From the NCBI GenBank assembly GCA_038496445.1, contig JALMLS010000304.1:248001-312000 (forward strand): a stretch of DNA of 64,000 nt, given 5' to 3'. Position 1 is the stretch's first letter, and every line of letters starts with the position of its first letter. The translations under genes were made by a program, and so were the position numbers. Under the pieces are notes generated by a model, which was not told the DNA's origin, made no database searches, and saw only the letters and a list, made by a program, of their open reading frames with translations. The DNA comes from Trichosphaerium sp. ATCC 40318. Its lineage: Eukaryota > Discosea > Flabellinia > Trichosidae. Shown here one piece after another: positions 60,388 through 64,000 of this stretch.

Positions 60388-61649
60388 ATGAGCAATATAA
60401 CTAAAGAAGGTATTAGAAGGGCGCTTACACCTGCAGAGTATGAGGTGTTGGTTGAGCGCATGTGGTCCATGCGCTACCCACCAAGTAACTACTGGCAAGT
60501 TTTAAACACCAAGTTATGCATCAACAACTTGAAATACCAATTCAAGATGGCTCACCTTCGAGCTGAACGCCGAAACAGGGCACAAGATCTTCCCCAATGG
60601 CTCACGGACAAGAACTCCACTTTTGTACGTATTTTTAGACCACCTATTATTGGTTGCACCTAATAAAAGTTAGACAACAAGAGATCGTTACACCAAGCCC
60701 ATGGATCATCGACGTAGATCAAACACTTTTGGTGACATTTCAATCGACCCAGAAGAGCATCAAGCTTTTCAACGCAATCCTTTTGTTTCACCTAAGCGAG
60801 TAAAGAGACAACAGCGCATAATTAATTTAGTTGATGAGGATGAACGTAAGCTTGTAAATTTAACTGTTTTTTTACCTTTTAACATTTTTCGTAGCTTTGA
60901 ATCCAAGTTCATCTCTAGAGCAGGTTCTGGCAGTGTTAAGGCAACAGAATTACCCTCGTGACGTTGTTGAGTTTGTTCGCGCTAATCATATTGATGGTGA
61001 TGTTTTGTTTAACTTCACTTCTGATGATAAGAGCGTGGTTGAACCACTTAGTGTAGGACACGCTAGCAAACTTTGGAGATTTTTTACTAGTATCAATACT
61101 GCTTTAGGCACGTGTGCTTTTTTTTTCTGACATTTTCTCTCGCTGACTTTTTTTTTCAGAATCAGCACCTCAAATACGTCACAAGGCTGTTTTGACTCCT
61201 CGTGATGTGAACCAAGCTATTGCCAATAATATGAGCCTTCCTCGTTCGTATGTGGGTGCAAAACTGTGGCCAGATGATCATGAGCTTGTGGAAAAGGCTG
61301 AAAAGAGAAGGTATGAACCGTTTTGTTGTACTCAAAGTAATTAGATTTTTTTGTAATTGATTTATGTAGGAAAAGGCGTAAACGCTCTTTAGAGCGCCGT
61401 GAAAAGAAAAGGGCCAAAACCGCTACAAAGGAGAAAGATCCACCATTGGAGAGAATACAAACAACTCTCCGTGTACGTGACACCAGAGTTCATACTTTAG
61501 GCAAAAGTGAAACTGCCTTGCACCTGCAAGCCATTCAAGCTGGTGCCTCTCAAACTGGTCCAATTCAACGCGCAAGAAAAGAGAAAAAGAAGGATCCTGA
61601 CTACGAATACGCAGTAGTTGAAGAAGAAGAAATCAGTTTTGATGAATAA
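60388..61649 (+). CDS. Transposon accessory protein with SAM-like domain
   Basis: Start ATG 60388 (MSNITKEGIRRALTPAEYEV). An intron (about 60625-60675) joins LTDKNSTF to TTRDRYTKPMDHRRRSNTF. The N-terminus has a helical basic stretch (NNLKYQFKMAHLRAERRNR). Middle: RQQNYPRDVVEFVRANHID, GDVLFNFTSDDKSVVEPLSV, ..SKLWRFF, a sterile-alpha-motif-like helical bundle. The C-terminus is very basic (KRRKRRKRSLERREKKRAK) and then acidic (EEEEISFDE). Being inside the inverted repeats and head-to-head with the transposase, it likely helps transposition, for example DNA binding or nuclear import, as Myb-like proteins do in Harbinger elements. That role is inference. Confidence 0.68.
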
Positions 61650-61807
61650 ATACTTTTTTTTTTATTGTAAGTGTTTTAATGTCACGTGATTGTGTTTGTT
61701 AAGTGTGTTTTTTGTTGTTTCTTTTCCTTGTATATGTGTGACTAGTTTTGAGATGTTGTTTATGTAATAAGGTTGTCAACCATCAGACTTGTTCTTACAC
61801 TTGCATT

Positions 61808-61825
61808 GAAAATTCCAGAAGATTC
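61808..61825. promoter_or_regulatory. Four-unit heat-shock element, right subterminal
   Basis: Four alternating GAA/TTC triplets each separated by 2 nt, with exact spacing: GAA-aa-TTC-ca-GAA-ga-TTC. Confidence 0.55.
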
Positions 61826-61897
61826 TCTAGAAACACGGAACACTCCAAAAGGAGCTTCAAAAATTGCTGTAATATTCTTTCAGTACACCTTGAAATA

Positions 61898-61920
61898 TTC
61901 CAGAAGATTCCAGAAGGTTC
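61898..61920. promoter_or_regulatory. Five-unit perfect heat-shock element, right subterminal
   Basis: Five alternating TTC/GAA triplets with 2-nt spacers and no mismatch (TTC at 61898, GAA 61903, TTC 61908, GAA 61913, TTC 61918). Three or more units in this spacing are the textbook HSF binding site. Chance occurrence is very low, but a repeated transposase site with the same core could also explain it. Confidence 0.6.
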
Positions 61921-61945
61921 CTTTGCTTGAATTCTAGAAGGTTTT

Positions 61946-61958
61946 GAAACTTCCAGAA
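61946..61958. promoter_or_regulatory. Three-unit heat-shock element, right subterminal
   Basis: GAA-ac-TTC-ca-GAA with correct 2-nt spacing, near the right terminal repeat. A related TTC-ta-GAA pair lies just before it at 61932-61939. Confidence 0.5.
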
Positions 61959-61981
61959 TTTCAAGAACTTCTGTAATATTA

Positions 61982-62000
61982 TGAAAACCTATGCGTCCCC
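61982..62000 (-). repeat. Right terminal inverted repeat of the transposon
   Basis: Exact reverse complement of 58956-58974 over 19 bp. Defines the right edge of the element. Confidence 0.9.
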
Positions 62001-62191
62001 CTCAACTCGCAAACGGTGTTTGTGGTTTTTACAAAGACTAGAAGTTCGTTCAGTGGTAAGTTATTTCGATGTTAATCGCGTTCCGTGGGTTACAAAATGA
62101 TCAGGCTGATTTTCTCGTAGTTTGTAATTTCTCGTTTTGTCTGCCTATGAGATTATCGTAAAACGCGTCTAGAGAACACAATACGCTTGTT

Positions 62192-63982
62192 ATGGCGGCT
62201 CCGAGTACTGATGAAGCTAAAAGCGTAGAAAAAGATGATATTAACACAGTACTGATTATATACACCGGAGGTACGATAGGGATGGCGAGGAACGCAAACG
62301 TACGCTAGTCGTTGGTTTTATAACCGTAAACAAATTCGGTATATAATCTAAACTGTGTTATACGCTTTTAGGGCGCTCTAGCACCCAAACCGAATTACTT
62401 GGAACAGAAATTAGCTTCTTTGCCTCAGTTTCATGATCCAGCATACCCAAAGCTTACAACTCCTCTGACACGCTTTGGAAATCGCACAAGATACCAGTTG
62501 AAAGAGTATGATCAATTAATGGATTCTGCGACAAGTCAGTTTGACACTTGCCACAATGTCGTCTAAATTTGTTCGTAGTGGACATGGGAGATTGGCTGGT
62601 TATTGTTAATGACATCGCATCAAACTATGACAAATACGACGGTTTTGTGTGCGTAAACAATCTATAAACCATGTCATTAAATTCTCTATCTAGTGTGCTT
62701 CACGGGACAGATACTATGGCGTATACATCTTCGGCACTGTCGTTTTTCTTAGAGAATCTTTCCAAACCGGTTATTGTCACTGGCTCGCAAGTACCATTAG
62801 GCGTACGTACAACGTAATGTGACTTTATTAACGTTGCGCGTAGGAGGATCCGAATGATGCGACTGGCACGTGCTGTTTGAAATAAACTTAGTCAACTACA
62901 TTCTTTTTTTTCCAAAGTCAATAGACTTAGACTAACGTTATGTTTAGATAATTTACTGGCGTCAATAATCATTGCCGGTAACTTTAGCTTACCAGAGGTG
63001 ATGTTGTTTTTTAACAACAAATTACTCAGAGGCAATAGATGGTACAGCAATTGAATCGTACATGATGTAATTAACTTCTGCCTGTTAGTATTAAAGCAGA
63101 TGCTGCCGGGTATAACGCCTTTTCATCACCAAACTATACTACTCTTGGATCACTAGGTACTTAAAATTAATGTTAGCCTTTAACAATACGGCAGGCATAC
63201 GAATAGAGATAAACTGGGGCTACATTAGGTGAGTGTCACGTGCAAAATACTATCAAATTGTTTTGTGCTATTAGCTCACACTAAATCAAGGCCACCTCCA
63301 TCTTCAAATATGTCGTTAGTTGCTCACAATGAAGTATGTCGTAACGTTGGTGTATTGAAGATATTTCCGGGAATACCAGCAATGTAAATTTATTCAGTAC
63401 ACTGTATCCGTCTGCTAACTTTTGTATAGGATTATTAAGAATTTTTTGAGAGAGCCTTTACAAGGTAATTTTGCTGATAGTATCTTTTCACAATGTTCCA
63501 CTTATAATGCTATGAAGGTTGTGTCTTAGAGACGTTTGGTTCCGGAAATGCTCCTACTAACCGTAAAGACTTTTGTGATGCGTTAAAAGAAGCATGTGAT
63601 CGAGGTGTTATCATTGTATGTTTTTTGCTTGTTGTTTTTTTTAAAGAGTAAGTGATGTTTAGGTTGCAATTACACAATGTAGTAAAGGTTCTGTTAGCGC
63701 AACGTATGCTTCAGGTACTCAATTTTAGTTATTTGTAAGTTGTTCATCGCGTTCACAAACCAAAAGGATCTCTTCTTTATGAACAAGGGGTAATTTCTGG
63801 CGGAGATATGACAACTGAAGCTGCACTAACAAAACTCGCGTACGCTGTTAATACTAAATGCTAATGTTTTTGAGAAAGTAACATGTCATAGATACTTATG
63901 TGGTTGTGATTACTTAACAAACGATGAAATTAAACGCTACATGTCAATGAACATGAGAGGCGAACTTACAAATCGAGGTTAG
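62192..63982 (+). CDS. ASPG-like: Type I L-asparaginase / lysophospholipase-like
   Basis: Start ATG 62192 ([18 protein letters not shown]). Motif 1, [13 protein letters not shown], contains the catalytic Thr. Then [19 protein letters not shown], a short-intron-split middle, motif 2 [65 protein letters not shown] and [11 protein letters not shown] near the end. These match cytosolic asparaginases of the animal 60-kDa lysophospholipase/ASPG family, which convert asparagine to aspartate plus ammonia. An in-frame TAG at 63980-63982 closes the frame; a GTTAGA donor just before it could instead lead into C-terminal ankyrin repeats beyond the window. Many short introns. Confidence 0.85.
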
Positions 63983-64000
63983 ATTGGAAATTTTAGCTAT

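Larger units (their letters stand above)
58956..62000. mobile_element. Complete DDE DNA transposon (Harbinger/IS5-like)
   Basis: Perfect 19-bp terminal inverted repeats (GGGGACGCATAGGTTTTCA at 58956-58974, its reverse complement at 61982-62000) bound a 3,045-bp element. It lies between the stop of the Rap-GAP gene (58898) and the asparaginase start (62192). Inside are two divergently transcribed genes: a DDE transposase (minus) and a second protein with a SAM-like domain (plus). Subterminal sequence at both ends carries repeats of TTCCAGAA. The pair transposase plus accessory gene recalls PIF/Harbinger or ISL2EU elements. Flanks are CAC on the left and CTC on the right, so a target duplication is not clear. 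Both frames look intact, so it may be active or recently inserted. Confidence 0.85.

Noticed and set aside
1-64000. Operons, CRISPR arrays, rRNA or tRNA genes
   Set aside because: The sequence is eukaryotic and intron-rich; no repeat-spacer arrays, rRNA segments or cloverleaf B-box sequences were seen.

Overview
This window is nuclear DNA from a compact, intron-rich eukaryotic microbe. It is AT-rich (roughly 36% GC by eye). Genes sit close together on both strands, and most are cut by many very short introns (about 30-110 nt) with GT..AG ends and a strikingly frequent GTAC donor. The gene set includes a filamin-repeat protein, an ADF-H protein, Rap-GAP, a germinal-centre STE20 kinase, a GOST-type seven-pass protein, an NBR1-like autophagy receptor and PARP14-like proteins. 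This fits a free-living heterotrophic protist or early-branching opisthokont or amoebozoan-like organism better than a plant or a yeast. I cannot name the species. There are no operons, CRISPR arrays, rRNA genes or convincing tRNA genes.

Layout. 0.3-1.1 kb: F-box/LRR gene broken by a frameshift. 1.3-4.0 kb: DDX51/Dbp6-type DEAD-box helicase. 4.3-6.8 kb: uncharacterised protein with a CxxC-type motif and a Ser/acidic tail. 7.1-7.7 kb: small heat-shock protein. 8.3-8.8 kb: ADF-H/coactosin-like protein. 9.0-20.0 kb: two PARP14-like genes (macro-WWE-PARP) flanking a DNRLRE-domain membrane protein. 20.1-20.3 kb: GGTCC-rich repeat. 20.9-22.1 kb: intronless F-box plus MORN_2-repeat gene. 22.8-25.0 kb: GOST-like seven-pass protein. 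25.3-27.7 kb: FBXO22-like F-box/FIST gene. 28.3-30.5 kb: P-loop protein. 30.6-31.1 kb: small unknown gene. 31.5-32.7 kb: fatty-acid desaturase. 33.1-34.8 kb: NBR1-like receptor. 35.1-36.4 kb: filamin-repeat protein. 36.7-40.1 kb: STE20 kinase. 40.1-40.9 kb: methyltransferase. 41.1-41.6 kb: Cys-rich membrane protein. 41.9-42.5 kb: membrane J-protein. 42.9-43.8 kb: unknown. 43.9-52.3 kb: giant macroglobulin-like gene. 52.5-56.0 kb: ABCG transporter. 56.7-58.9 kb: Rap-GAP. 59.0-62.0 kb: complete DDE DNA transposon. 62.2-64.0 kb: asparaginase.

How the parts relate. Most genes are unrelated housekeeping or signalling genes, each with its own promoter. Three things stand out. First, a 3,045-bp transposon has 19-bp perfect terminal inverted repeats, two divergent genes, and subterminal clusters that match heat-shock elements exactly. 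Second, a duplicated PARP14-like mono-ADP-ribosyltransferase pair has a predicted surface protein between the copies. Third, the palindrome CACGTG occurs about once per kilobase, roughly ten times the chance level, largely in introns and spacers.

Gene spans run from start codon to stop codon. Exon joints were worked out by hand from reading frame, GT/AG ends and family conservation; where I resolved a joint it is stated, otherwise boundaries are approximate.
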